Shown here one piece after another: positions 1 through 12,414 of a DNA stretch of 64,000 nt (position 1 is the first letter of the stretch; the number at the start of each line of letters is the position of its first letter). The notes beneath the pieces are model-generated. The model was given only the letters and a program-made list of their open reading frames with translations. It ran no database searches and was not told where the DNA came from. This DNA comes from Coprinus comatus. Its lineage: Eukaryota > Basidiomycota > Agaricomycetes > Agaricales > Agaricaceae. The stretch lies in contig JAWPGT010000055.1 in the NCBI GenBank assembly GCA_034638255.1, positions 1-64,000 on the forward strand, in the 5' to 3' direction. The position numbers and the translations under genes are program-made.

Positions 1-3000
1 CGAAATCATCTTTCGGAATAACAGGTGTTTTTTTCCTTCTACCACTCCAGTAGTATTCATACTCATCGTACTACTACCTGCACCTCCACTCCTGGGCGTG
101 TCCTGCACCGATTGTGGTGATTCGTACACCATGGGTGGATGTGGCGGAGGGTGTAACGTAACCTGAAGTGGAATCCGACATAACGGATGCAAATGAAGGT
201 TGTCTTCTATCGACCGGGGTAGGTGTCGGCGCAGGTCTTCCAGAAGGAGATGTAACACTAGGAGATCTTGTTCGATTTTCTGGGGAGGAACTGTACGTAT
301 TTGTAGGACTAGAACCAGGACCACCAGGTGTTCTCGGGGTAAGTCCAGCAGAACCAGGAGTAGCACTTCTCGATCTTGACGCAGCAGCATTCAACGCATT
401 CAAACCACCAGTGATCGAAACGCCTTGAACACTATCATCGACTGAATATTCCGATACCGAAGGCACAGAATAACGACTTTCTCTGACATTCACACATCAC
501 CACCTATGTTGATGATGATGATGACGATCAATAGTGTTATCATTATCATCATCATTATCATCCGAATCATCCGAATCATCTCTTCCTCTCCATTCACTTT
601 CCACAATATCACTAACGTCCCAAGTTTCACCATCCGCTTCAACATAAGAGTATCTTATTCTCTCAATTTCTCCATTTCCATCACCATATTCATATCTCTC
701 ACTTCTCAACATTACGTTTCCAGGTAACAAGACATCTGTACCCCTTAATGAATTTGATTGAGCAGTGAGTATCGCTCTTTGATTCGCTCTCTTAGCTTCA
801 CGTTGAGCAGTAATAATTTCTTGAGCAGATAGTTGTCTCGTAGGTTGCTTTTGTTCTTGTTGTGATTGCGGCTGCTGTTGTTGGGGTTCTTGTTGCGGTG
901 ATTGGGATTGGGATTGGGGCTGTGTTTGCGACTGTACTTGAGATTGTGGCTGTAACGGATTTGAACCAGAACCAGAACCAGAACGACCATGTTGTTGTTG
1001 TCGTTGGTATTGTTGAACATGATGCAACCTAACCATATCTTCATCACCACTCGTACTAGCACTCAACATACTCTCTCTCCTATTCCTCTCCTTCTCCCTC
1101 TTCATTTGATTATGTAACTTGTGTAAACCCAATTCATCAAGAGGAGCAGACATCCTATGTCGACTCGTTGAATTCCTATACGTCACTGATCTCTTCAACA
1201 AAAATACTGGGTCATCAGGTTGAACGACATCTTCAACCCCTGTTGCTCCAGGTGAAAGACTGAGGTTCAACAGATTCACAGAATCCAGAAACGTCGTTTA
1301 ATTCCTAATGATCCAGATCCAGCAGAATATCGATCTGGTGAACGGAAAACTGGAGGTTTAGGGAACGCATCAATGATTCGTGACGTCAACGTCAACTCTC
1401 GCTCTGGATATATATAAATAGGTTAATTGGTATTATGTAATAAAATGAGAGGAATAAAGGAATAAAACGTACCTGGTTCGTTCCCGACTCGAACCCACAT
1501 AGCGTATCTGATCCTACTTCCACCTTTTCGTTCTTCAATTTCATCACCACCATCAACTACCCCTTCTTCCACACCGAATCTTTCTAATCCAACTTCCAAT
1601 ACTTCTGCTACGGTTGCGTTTTTTCGGGAATAATAATACCTAAGAATAATTGTTTAGAATAATCAAAATCAAAAAACCATAAAAATATACCTTTTTCCTT
1701 AATAAAGGATTAACACTGGGATTATCCAACATCGCCACTTCAGATTCTCTCAAATCTTTCTTGAACACAATAGCCTCTGTCGTAGGATGGAAAACCATAT
1801 TATCCGGTATATCTTCATGATACAGTACCAATTGCACTGCAAATCGAACCGAAGGACTTGAAAATCTCTCTGAAGAAACATTCGTTCCACTTGTCGAAAC
1901 CGTAAGATATTGATTTTGACTTTTCAAAGGACTTGTCAATTGTTCCGAATCTTCACCATTAAGATTATCCACCAACACAATATCATCACCATCCTCAGTA
2001 ACATTAACACCAACACCTCCATTTCCATTTCCAATCAAATTATCATCCTTACCAACATCCTCTTCAACTCCATCCATAATCATTCCATCCTCCGTACTTT
2101 CATCATCCAAACCATTATCACCACCATCCAATCTCCTATTCAAATAAAACTTGACTTTCGAATCTTCCATAAAGTCATTCATAGGTAACTTTGTAATAGC
2201 CGGATGCATCGACAAATTACTTGCAATCGAAGAAATACTTCCAACACTACTTCTTTTAACTTTTGGAATCATCTGCATCATCATCATCATTTTTTCCATT
2301 TCCTCTTTCTCTCCATTCTCTCTAACCAATTCTTCAAACACAACCAAAGGTTTTTCTTCATCTTTCAATTTCGCATAACTTCCACCTTCAATATGTTTGA
2401 CTGTTAAATAATAATCATTTTGATTATCTCCACCAGGTAATCTGAATCTTTGAATAGCTTGACGTATAAGATCTGATGAAGTAGTTGATGAATTAAGTAA
2501 AACCGTTTTGAAAGTAGCTTCCGTTTGAAGATTTTTTCCAGCAAATACTCGAATAACTGAAAGTTCAGGAACTCCAGAACCATCCATGCTTGAAGAAGTC
2601 AAAATCAAACTTCCAGGTCTTTGTCTAGGTGTCGTTGGAGGTCCTAAGCCACTACCTGTACTTCCGCTAGGACCTATAGATCCACCAGAAATATTTCCAG
2701 GTGAAGATCCAAGTACGGCAGAATAAGACCATAATCCAAGTGAAGGTTGAGCTTCCGGTGGTGAAGAAGGTGAACGGTTAAGATATTGTTGATATAAAGC
2801 TTGTTGTTCTTGATCGCGTTGTCGTAATTGAGAAGCATGCTGAGAAACTTGAGGTGGTCTTTCAGGGGTTGTAGGATTTGAGTTCTTTTGATCAATAGAG
2901 TTCGAAGTACGTGGGAGTTGTTGTTGTTGCATAGCCAGATTCGTTGTTGGGGAAATCACTCCATCAGCTGAAGAAGCAACCGATGGTCTACCTGATTTCG

Positions 3001-4581
3001 AACTTTCCTCTGAAGCTCTGATATCGCGAACATTATTCCCATCCACTGCACCACTGTCGAATGAAGAAATTGACGCGTTCTTCTCTTTATTCTTCTTTCT
3101 TCCACTGAATAATCCACCAAACATTCCACTCTTCTTCTTCTTCTCCTTATCTTTCTCCTTTGCATCTTCTTCTGGGTCTTTCTCCCGCGTATGATGCTGG
3201 GGTTCCTTGCGCAACTTCCCTCCTTGTTGTTTTTCTGAGAAGATGGAGCAGGAGAGGTACTACCATTCTTGCCTTTTGCTCGTTTACGAGCGGCTTCTTC
3301 TTCTCTTCTCTAACCCTCTTTTGCCGTTCCCTTTCTCGTTCTTCCTCTACAGGCGAATATTTACTGTTATCATCACCTCTTGCGACGACAGGTGTAATGG
3401 TCTTCCTGACCGTTTCCGTGACGTCCGCGGGATCCAGCCTTCGGTTAACGTTAGGTGAAACAGAACCAGGTCTCAATGCATCTGGAGCCGCCAATCTCTC
3501 CTTCGAGCCTGACGCATTCTGCTCATTCTGCTGCTGCTGTTGCTGCTGCTGTGCAGCCATCTGTTGAGCGTGTTGTTGCTGTCTCATCATCAGCTGTTGT
3601 TGTTGTTCTCTAGTCAAGCCTGAGGCAGGTTGCAAAGCATCTGGAATACCGTGAGTTTGGGCCTGGTGTTGTCGCGGAATATGCATCTCTTCCACAACAG
3701 AATCATCCCACTGCATTCCATCGTCGCCTTCCATTCCTTCATCCCTAGCCTTCTCATCCTCTACCAAATCAGGATCATTACCAAAGTACTCTCCCTCGTC
3801 CCATTCGACATCCTCCTCTTCTATCTCCTCTTCGTTCCATACAGCTGGCGGGTATCTGTGCATTGAGAATGCAGCTGTGAATTGTACTCCTCGTTTTGAG
3901 GGTGTAGCGTGTCCATTATGAGAATTAGCAGTTTTATTTCGTAGAATATCATGCGACGCTTCCAAGTCACCTTGCATCTCTGCCTGAGTTGCTGAAGCAA
4001 GCTAAAAAAAAAAATCCAATATTAAACTCAATTATAACAATAAATTATGTGAAAACACTCACATCGACATTTCTATGCTTGTTCAACCTGGCCAAGCGTT
4101 CAAACGGTGTTTCGATATTCTCAGCGGGAATATATCCGACCTCCTGAGTCTTCAACACCCTAACCAACCACCAGTAACTGTTACTATCATCAATCAAATA
4201 AAGCCTATCCCCCTTGACAACATTTGCCTGACCCTCCACCGTCGCAGCAAACGAATGCAACGAATAAACCAAATCAAAATCAATCAATTCATTAGGAACT
4301 GAAAGCTCAGAAGAACCACTACTATCTCCATCTCCTTCACCTTCCTCATCGTCGTCTATATAATCTTCACCTTCAACGACACCGTCATCAGAGTCGTCGT
4401 CAAGTACAGAACGTTGTTCTCCTTCATGGTGTTGTTGTTGGTGTTGAGGATGATGAGAAGCAGCATCGGCGTGAAGGTGCATATTGTTACCGACGTCGTC
4501 TTGGACGATGTGCTCGCGTAGGTCGAATGTGTCCTGCCGCTGGGGACGGTGGTCCATGTTTTGATGAAAGTATGCAGCCAT
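1..4581 (-). CDS. SH3 / Ras-association domain protein, partial, several frame breaks
   Basis: Probable signalling or cell-polarity adaptor, running off the left edge. I start it at the ATG at 4581. Exon 1 (4581-4063) has an acidic Asp/Glu stretch and an SH3 domain (about residues 105-160; a WW pair and GYIPAENIE are visible). A 61-bp intron follows (4062-4002). The next coding block is Gln/Pro/Ser rich and contains a Ras-association-like domain (about 2570-2330) and a second RA/ubiquitin-like segment (about 1870-1500). The C-terminal part is low complexity (Gln, Asp, His). Codon-like sequence continues throughout, but the frame changes near 3290, 3222, 1690, 1300, 500 and 150, mostly in homopolymers or short repeats. 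It is either a decaying gene or an indel-rich assembly. The SH3 call is firm, the RA call fair; exact cellular role unknown. Confidence 0.72.
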
Positions 4582-4759
4582 TACTCCGCCAGCGTAAACG
4601 CCTGGTCGTGGGAATATTTCATAAATATTGACAAATATACTGAATATTGTTAAAGTTCTACTACGACTCGGAACATAGTTCCATTCACACAGGAAAGTAT
4701 TTACCACACTACAACTTGAAAACATTAGGATATATACTTATATTACATCAAACAACTTT

Positions 4760-7700
4760 TTACCAACGCGGAGGCTCCAATGGTATTGTCCAGGTTGTTC
4801 CCGGCGGTATTGACATTACATCCATCCCAGGCATTGGCCTCCTGACAAGTTGAGGTAATCCACTAGGTTCTGGTAAATTGCTTATTTGAATATTATCACT
4901 GAGGAGGTCTTTCAACTCTGCCAGTTGGGTCATAAGGAAACGAGCCTCCGGAATCTCGTCTGTCACCATTGCACATAGCCTACTCAACCAGATTGACAAA
5001 TTACCCTCATAGTCATCAAATGTCCATTTATGTTCAATGTTTGTATAACGCTTGAGTTGGAAGTATTGTGGCCATACTTCGGAAGGATGTCGGGTTGAAT
5101 GAAATCGTAGGGAAATGCCTGGTCTGCCTTCAAATATTGGTGCGGGACTTGGTAAACGTTCCGTATGTCTTCCTAATACGCATAATACAGTGTTTTTGCT
5201 TGTACCAAACAATGACAATACCATCCTGGATCTACAAACACGTAAAAGTAAGCAAATCAAGGTCCGAAGTTCAACCGGTTTCAAACAAGAATCATACCCA
5301 AGGGCACTAAGTGTCGCGTTAGTTGAGGTTAATCGATGTAACCCGTAACGATTCGGGACATATCCATTTAACTCGTCATCTGGGTCGGTGCTACTGGCAA
5401 CAGCACTCAACAACGAGCTTGTAATCTCGCGAATGAACTGTTTGACGTCAACATTTTCTGTATCAATTGAATGTCTGCTAAACACAAGCAAATCAAGCTC
5501 TGAAGTTGAATTTGTTTTAGAAAAGAATCATACCCAATAGCACTAGGTGTCCCTCTGGTTGATTGAAATGATTTGTAAGAATTTAAAACATATGTATTTA
5601 ATTCGTCGTTTGGATCAGCGCTATTGACAGCATCGCTCAACAACGATCTTGTAATCTCGCAAAGGAACTGTTTGTCGTCGACATTTTCTGTATCAATTGA
5701 ACGGCCGCTGAATACAACGTGTTCAGGGATTTTGTATAGGCCCAAAACCTCGATATGTGCAATCCTGGTGAAGTCGAAGTTCATATTATCCTCCTCCATA
5801 CCATATGCGAGAAATATCTTGATTGCACAGTGAAGAACGGCTTCGATGTCCTCCCACTCCTCTGACAATTTGAGAAATCAGTAATCATTGACATGCAAGG
5901 CAAACGTAAATTAACCTTCAATATTGTCATAGCTCCAAGTCAATACACCACGATCGATTGAAAGCGCACACAATTCAGAAAATTCGTGCCAGTGTCTAAA
6001 TGGTAAAAGTACACATTCGAGTTGATTACCACTTTAGCTCTGTTGACAAGCGCCTGAATAACCAATACATCACTTTTTTCATCCATTCGCAAGCGCCCCG
6101 ATTTAGGATCCCGAAGAAAATCAGAAAACGATGCATGGAAGAAGTGTAAATGACCCGGAATATCCGTATCACGCGGCGGCTCAAGATCGATGTAAAGTAC
6201 AGAGTGAAGATAAGATGCGGCAGCATCCATCCTTCCTTTGCTTAACCCAAGGAGATTTGCAAATCCTTTAACAGAGCGCGGGTGAAACCACGGTTTTGAC
6301 GCATCCATTGATGTCCGTGGATCAATAATCGAGTATCATCCATGGCATCTGGGGGGATTTGATCAACAATCCCTGCGTATAGGTCGTAGAGCCGCTCCAA
6401 TGGATTCCTTTGTAACGCTGACCTCTGCTGATCACCCCATCCATCAAGTGCTTGAATAACCGTGTCCAGTAGATCATTAGGGTCACGATTCTCATCGTCG
6501 GGGACCGCATAATGGTGGTAGCGAGGCAAATAGTCCCGAGGATAATCCGATAATCCGCAGTAATCGTTCTTGGCCTGGCCAATTATCATCCACCTCCTCC
6601 CAATACTTGTCCTGAAGCCGTTCGAATTGTTGACGAATGTACCGCTCCGTATCCTGAACTGGCTCCAACGATTTTACAGGAAGCTCCGTGAGTAAACACG
6701 AGTCTTGAATGTCCTTTCTTTTACGATAGAGGCGTTTTAGATGGCGTTCCGGTCTACTACAAGTCAACCATAAAACAGGAAGAGATTTCTCTGAAAGTGC
6801 AGCAACACGAATGACTTCTTCCACTATCTCGATTTGATCACTCGTTCCTTCACATTCATCCAACCCATCAAGAACGATCAAAAGTTTTGCTTTCGTCTGT
6901 ATTTGTCGAAGGGGTTTTATAAGCAATTCTTCGAATTGAATCTTGAAATTCGCCCGTAATATGTGAGTATCGGCAGATATGACTTTACCGACTTCTCGTT
7001 TATAATCCTCGTTCGTTACAGCCAGCCGGTGTGCAATCGTAGGGACAACTGTGTTTGAATTGTTTCGATAGTTAGGACGAGAGAAGAAAAACGTTCCTCC
7101 AAGTAACCCTTTTTCCTTTGCACGTTCCGCAACCGTCTGTGCAAAAGCTGTCTTTCCTACACCAGCTAGACAGATTAGCCAAATTACTCGCTTTTGAGGC
7201 TGCGGCTGCGTTAAGTCATGGTTTATAAGCCAATCCATTGCTTCCAATAAAAGTTGCTCGCGGGTTCCTGGATGACACCGAGGAGGGGGATAACGAGCAT
7301 TGGCGTCGAGTTCGGCATTTGGGTCGGAATATTTAGATAGGCGTTTAAGTGCTGAATTTACATTATATATGATATCATAGATAATCATATGTTTAAACAC
7401 TCACTTTTTACTCCCGATGTCTGGAGTTGGAGCTTGTACAACCGTATTATTAGTTCCCCCAACGATAATTGTACTTGAATGATCGATCAGTGAAGTGGAA
7501 CCACCGTTGATAGTGAGCGTTTGCTGAGGAACTGTTTGTATGTCTACCTCGAAATCAGTTTTTCTTGGTATATACGCAGTGAGTGGTACATTACGCACAA
7601 GAACCAACTTGTTGATTTTGTACTGCGACTGAAAGAAGATTTGGGGTTGTGATTGCCTCCGTTTCTGTCAATGGGATATCTGAAGGGTTTGTAGCGGGGT

Positions 7701-8372
7701 TGTTAATCGTTGTAGAGTCGAACAGTTGTAATGCATGGCTCTCTCCTTCAGGTTCAGCGACTATTTGTGTGGATTTAATCTGCTCTGAATCGACAGGTTG
7801 TGGCTGGCTGATTGGATTACTCCCTGTCACTGATCAAATCAGCTCATTCCTCAAGACACGTTCAATTATTGGTGTTGTACGACCTACCAGAGGGGTATGT
7901 GATGTCGTCCTGTGCTTGTATTACAATATCTTCCTCAGGCTGGTGTAGCAGAGATGATAGCTTAATAGACCCATTATTGGTGACCTCGGGGAGGCCTTGT
8001 TTAACTTATCAGATCATCAGCATCAATTGCATTCTAAACTGGTTGCTTACGTTCCTTGAATTCTATTACCATAACGTCCCCAGGTTGCTGTGGTGGGGAT
8101 GATGGTTCAACAGAATCGTTACTACTCTTGACGTCCTGTGCCGGATCGTTTTTCGCTGCTAATTTTACTTTCAACGTCATGATATCAAATTCTAGTGTTG
8201 GTAATGTGTGCTTACAAATGGAAAGTAAGGGCCCTGTGGATACATCCTCAGATTGTCCCACTACCGATCTAGTATGTCCGGCGGGAGACGAAGACAGAAC
8301 TTGTAACTCTGGAGAATTGGGACTATTTCCAGCGTTAAGGCTGTTAACTAGGTCTGGTGCTTCTGAGCACAT
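4760..8372 (-). pseudogene. NACHT NTPase (fungal NLR-like), frame-broken
   Basis: STAND-type NTPase of the fungal NLR-like class. The N-terminus is built from short acidic exons (8372 downwards, for example 8372-8218, 8164-8053 and about 7998-7867). Next comes a Gly/Asn motif, STIIVGGTNNTVVQ (about 7490-7430). The NACHT region starts around 7340 with a conserved NAELDANARYPPP segment, then the P-loop CLAGVGKTAFAQT (about 7170) and Walker B LLIVLDGLDEC (about 6860). C-terminal sequence continues to the stop at 4760 without recognisable WD, ANK or TPR repeats. Two single-base frame shifts lie within about 40 bp near 6520-6550, and others near 7600 and 6240, so the gene is probably non-functional unless these are assembly errors. 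In this family the NTPase drives ligand-induced oligomerisation and signalling, often cell death; the ligand here is unknown. A coding-like piece at 8784-8660 may be an upstream exon. Confidence 0.65.
5246..5713 (-). repeat. Internal tandem duplication (about 230-236 bp) in the NACHT gene tail
   Basis: Two adjacent copies of the same stretch. The block with CTCAACAACGA at 5405 recurs at 5635, and AGAATCATACCCA at 5288 recurs at 5524. Each encodes SIDTENVD followed by an ITxSLL segment and a GYDS-LK segment. The copies differ at many positions, so the duplication is not recent. It adds one extra copy of a C-terminal module of the NACHT gene. Confidence 0.75.
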
Positions 8373-9151
8373 TACTATCGGATGGTACTTTGATCAGTGC
8401 ATCATTTATAATTATCCAACTTACTGTTTGCTTATCCCTTTTTCTTCCAGCGTGCTTTCCAGTAGCCTAAGGATATATACTTTCTGAAAGACATTTTCTG
8501 GTGTGATGGTTAGCCGCAAGAGGTAGGGGAGAAGAATCAGGTTCAAACTCAGATAATGAGTATAAGTACAACCTCGTTGTGATTGACGCCGTTCAATTCA
8601 ATTCAATGATGTTGGTTGTCAAAAAGAAGAGTAATGTCACTGACGCCACGTTTTCGGGGCCGAGTTCTTCTATTTCTGTAAGGGATTTCCTGATTCCTAA
8701 GGAGGAATCAAACGTTTGGGTGTGTTCAATGTTCGACAATGTCAACTCTCTCAACATGATTTGCGGGGATGAAAACGGGTTCAAGTCTCGAGAACAGAAA
8801 GAAAAACTGGGAGTATTTTATGGCAATGAACCATGTTTTTGTCTATTTTATTCTTTTTTCTTACACTTCAATTACAATTACACAGCAAGATCGGTTGTAT
8901 TAGTCCAAGATTTACAGTTGGGGTTCGTATACGTATAGTCCAGAGAGATGTCAATGGATCGTGTTTATTGTAGAATCATAGGTATAGCTGAATTCAAGAG
9001 ATACAGCAATAGCTCTGTCTCCACTGACGCTTCGATGATTGTGAATGCGGTCGAAATGCCAGATCAATAGACTTAGTTGTACTGTTCGTATTGTTTTTTT
9101 ATGGTTGACAAAGTTCCACTGCCATGTAAGCGCAGGATCGTAGAGGACGAC
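8373..9151. other. Gene-poor stretch upstream of the NACHT gene
   Basis: No complete gene seen. The minus strand at 8784-8660 reads as a plausible short exon (starts MLRELTLSNIEHTQ) that could be an upstream exon of the NACHT gene; low confidence. The right end (9124-9151) is the left half of a dispersed repeat that is interrupted by the element at 9152-10140. Confidence 0.3.
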
Positions 9152-10140
9152 CGTCAGTAAAAATATTGATTTAATATATGTAAATGTATATTATGTATTT
9201 GAATACAATTCTGGTAACGACATGTATTGTGTTTAAATGTCTGGTATTGAATGTGTTTGCGCTTATATGCCCTACACCTGAAAAGCAACAATCATGTTTA
9301 TATAAAAACCATCATGTGGGAATAGACATTTATTTTTTTGACATATATTAACTATACATCATTAGTATATAGCATACATGTCTTACACTCAAGTTGTGGC
9401 ATTAATATATGCTGTATAGCATACTGGATTTATGAATATATGAGCATATATGTGGTATAAAAAAAGTGTAGCTGCATATATGCAGTATGGTATCCCCTAT
9501 AGAGAACACTCTATTCTATATGTCTAGCTATAATATGGCTATACAAATGAGTAGAATATGTAGCTAAAGAGAATCACTTTTTAATAGTGGTAGCATCATA
9601 ACAATTGAACAAGAATATGTGAAGATATGAGCAAGACGTTAGTGAACAGTGAGCAATCCCTCTGGAAAATGTGGTCCTGTTCTGATGTACTGCGATCAAC
9701 GACAATAAATGAAGCCATAGTTTAGTGGTTCGTTTTACTTAGCTTTAATTTCAGTGATCAATATGTACTTAGTTCAATTCCTGATCGTTGCAAAATTTCA
9801 ACTGTAATTATAATTATGTATAATAAATAAATAAATAAATAAAAATACTCACTGTAAATATATCCTTGTGTAATGCCTGTGTTGGTAAGTCAAAGAATGT
9901 AACTGGGGGACACAGTAGATTATCATTTTTTACTTTTATATATACCTAATTATTATTTGAATATATTCAAATACATTCAAATACATTTCCTACAATCTAT
10001 ATAATTCTAGTAGTCTATATATGCAACCTGAACAGGAATATTCACAAATATGCTCATTACCATAATTGTAAACAATGTAAACAATGTAAGCAAGGTAAGA
10101 GCATATATGCACATATATTCAAACCACTTTTTTACTGACG
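9152..10140. mobile_element. 989-bp terminal-inverted-repeat element, non-autonomous
   Basis: The ends are perfect 12-bp inverted repeats, CGTCAGTAAAAA at 9152-9163 and its complement at 10129-10140. The flanks join up in a second copy of the host repeat: GAGGACGAC before the element and ACGAGGCGAGC after it correspond to the continuous GAGGACGACGAGGCGAGC at 12432-12449. This gives an empty site and a 2-bp AC target duplication. The interior is AT-rich, has CATATATGC-type repeats and a (TAAA)n run, and no coding sequence. It looks like a MITE-like DNA element; the family is unknown. Confidence 0.75.
9821..9845. repeat. (TAAA)n microsatellite
   Basis: A run of about six TAAA units inside the 989-bp element. 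Confidence 0.9.
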
Positions 10141-10462
10141 ACGAGGCGAGCACAATGACGAAGGAATGGAAGGAAACGGTTAAGAAATGACTGAGATATA
10201 ACACAAACACTGCAGACACTTGTATTAGACTAGAATATACAATAACTTCTTAATTACTCACCTGCAGACACTTGTATTAGACTAGAGAGTCTTCATGTGT
10301 CTGCAGGACGCTTCAGTAACGTGTGACGTGACATTGTGATGTCACAGAAAGCGGAAATAATCTACAAGTCCAAAACTCCAAACAGAGTATCCAGCCACAA
10401 CTCTTCTAACCTCAACCAACAATAAGTACTGACCTTGGGGACTGCCTAGAGCATTCCTGACA
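10141..10462. repeat. Dispersed repeat copy A (right part)
   Basis: This stretch matches 12437-12763 over about 320 bp with a few percent differences. Its left part is 9124-9151; the 989-bp element separates the two. It contains two direct copies of CTGCAGACACTTGTATTAGA. No coding sequence recognised. Confidence 0.85.
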
Positions 10463-10985
10463 TGCCAAGCCAATTGTCATTGTTGAATTCAATATGTTAA
10501 TGAAATAGTCTGCTCACTTACTTAAATGTCTATTATCCTCATTGAAATTCGACTAGTTAGTAGTGACTTGTGGTCCGTGAGACAGAGTGGTACATAATAG
10601 AAATGAACTACGCCAACTAGAAGGCACAGCCACTCCCACCAAATGTATATAAATACAGCCCCTTCATCTATAATCACAATTTGCAAACCCGTTTCCACAC
10701 CTCAACACTTCAGCTCCAGGATTCTAAGAGAAGTATACAGCCATGAACCAAGGTGATCCCCAGGCTACTCAGCTTCAAATCTTTGCTCAAAGGCCTCATT
10801 GCATGAATGTACTATTGTAATAGTACTGGTTCCTCGAAGCACAGCCACTGATTACAACCACTATAGAAATACTGGGCCAAATACTTTGAAAGTGATGCTC
10901 AAGTTTCAAGAATAACTATTGGTGGGCTTCTCCTACTCCAATGAACCACATCTTCCTAATTCAATAGCAATCAGAATACGGTATA
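10463..10985. other. Promoter-like AT-rich stretch, no gene recognised
   Basis: A TATATAAATAC box at about 10647 is followed by a pyrimidine/CA-rich leader and an ATG at 10743 whose frame ends after about 25 codons. It resembles the start of a transcription unit whose coding part has been lost. Confidence 0.3.
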
Positions 10986-10989
10986 CTGA

Positions 10990-12215
10990 TATAAAACATG
11001 GTGTGAAGATGTGTCAGTGTCTGATATTGTCTCAACCAGACGCTCCCAATTCGGACAGCATCTGACCGTGGGAATCTACCTCCACAATTCTCGCCACCAT
11101 TCTTAACTGGTGACTGGGCTCCCTGCAAGGCCGAAGCTGACTTATAACTCAATTGCTGCACATAAATCACAGCCTCAAACCGGAACTATTTTACTGTAAA
11201 TATTCAAGGACTTCGAGGCCTGTTAACCAGTATGTCAATATTTTTAAATTTTAATTTCTCTCTTTCTCCTTTCGAGGTTCGGCCTCTTCATGGTTCAACA
11301 CCACATTTGTCCCTGAGCATTCAACTGCTCTTTTCTAGCTTCAAACATTTTCTATTCCATTCAAATTCCCATATGCTTTGAAATCTTAATCCTGGTCATG
11401 AGTCTCGGTCATTTGTAATTCTCATTCCCTACTGTAATTTCAGGCTTCAAAGCCCTCGTTTGTATTAAACAATCTAGTATAAATACTACAGACGATGTAG
11501 TAGATAGACTGTTATGATCTTGCCTATACCTCCGTTTTGGTATAGACGATGCTACGATGGATCTCTTCAAGATGCTCGTAGGAGGAGAACGTCTACTCTT
11601 ACTGAGACTACTTTCGGGGGACGACCTCCACAGTACTCAGACTGTAGATCACAGGTGTTCTTTACTAGTAAGCCGTTCGTGCAAGAGTTAGAGCTGACTC
11701 CGAGTTCTGGGGTTATCAAAGTAGAGGCGGAACGATGATAGCAAGTAGAACGAGAGAGACAACGAGTATTAAGCTGAAGCTTAATCTGTGTCGCTGTCCA
11801 TGTATTTATACAGCTACGAGTACAGGTTGTAGGCTATGCTTGATACATGTGAGACAGGAGAGTGAAACTATCTACAGCTGAAACAGTGAGTGAAACGACA
11901 AGTGGAAGTCCGTAGAAAGTACTAGTCCGAGGCTATACAAAACAGTAGTCCAAGGCTATGTGAAACAAGTAAGAGAAAGTACACTATCGTCCATCATTAG
12001 TTCTAATGATTAGTCGTGATAAATATGAAACTGTAACATAGACAGTGAATCTTACCCCCACTCAACTTCTATTCTCATTGCAAACTTTTCAAAATTACTC
12101 TCTATTTCATTCCGAAAACTCTAAACATTCTATTTTCATAATGACAGAACCAGTCTTGAAGTTTGACTGATGGAAGCAGTCGTCTCGCACCCAATCCCAA
12201 CACAACCAACTACTA
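10990..12215. repeat. Inverted dispersed repeat, left copy, with a solo LTR inside
   Basis: The reverse complement of 20860-21538 aligns here with high identity, after removing the LTR at 11510-12038. The shared part includes a TATA-like AGTATTTATACTAG, a long AT-rich leader and GACCCCCACTCAACTT. The two copies lie in opposite orientation about 9 kb apart and bracket the retroelement block. Confidence 0.85.
11510..12038. mobile_element. Solo LTR (529 bp)
   Basis: Begins TGTTATGATC and ends CTGTAACA (TG...CA with 5-bp inverted ends TGTTA/TAACA). It is flanked by the 5-bp direct repeat TAGAC at 11505-11509 and 12039-12043. The related inverted copy near 21030 lacks the insertion, which defines both ends. 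A TATA-like GTATTTATAC lies at about 11810. No internal retroelement genes remain, so it is a solo LTR of unknown LTR-retrotransposon family. Confidence 0.88.
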
Positions 12216-12414
12216 ATCTCTTCAATGGCACCCAGTAAAAACGTTCAGGTCAGCGTCAAATCTTTGCTAACAGCCTGCATTGCACGAATGTTTCTTTCTA
12301 CTTCAGCTGATCCAGACGATGTGGAATCATTATATAATAGCCAACGTAGTGCTTCCAATGACTTTGGAGGCATTCTGAAGGGTGCAATAGATCTCTGCAA
12401 TGCAAATGATGATA

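Noticed and set aside
168..428. Plus-strand 86-codon frame
   Set aside because: Antisense shadow of the Ser/Pro-rich tail of the minus-strand SH3/RA gene.
9152..10140. AT-rich replication origin or centromeric DNA
   Set aside because: Inverted ends and an empty site show it is a mobile element.
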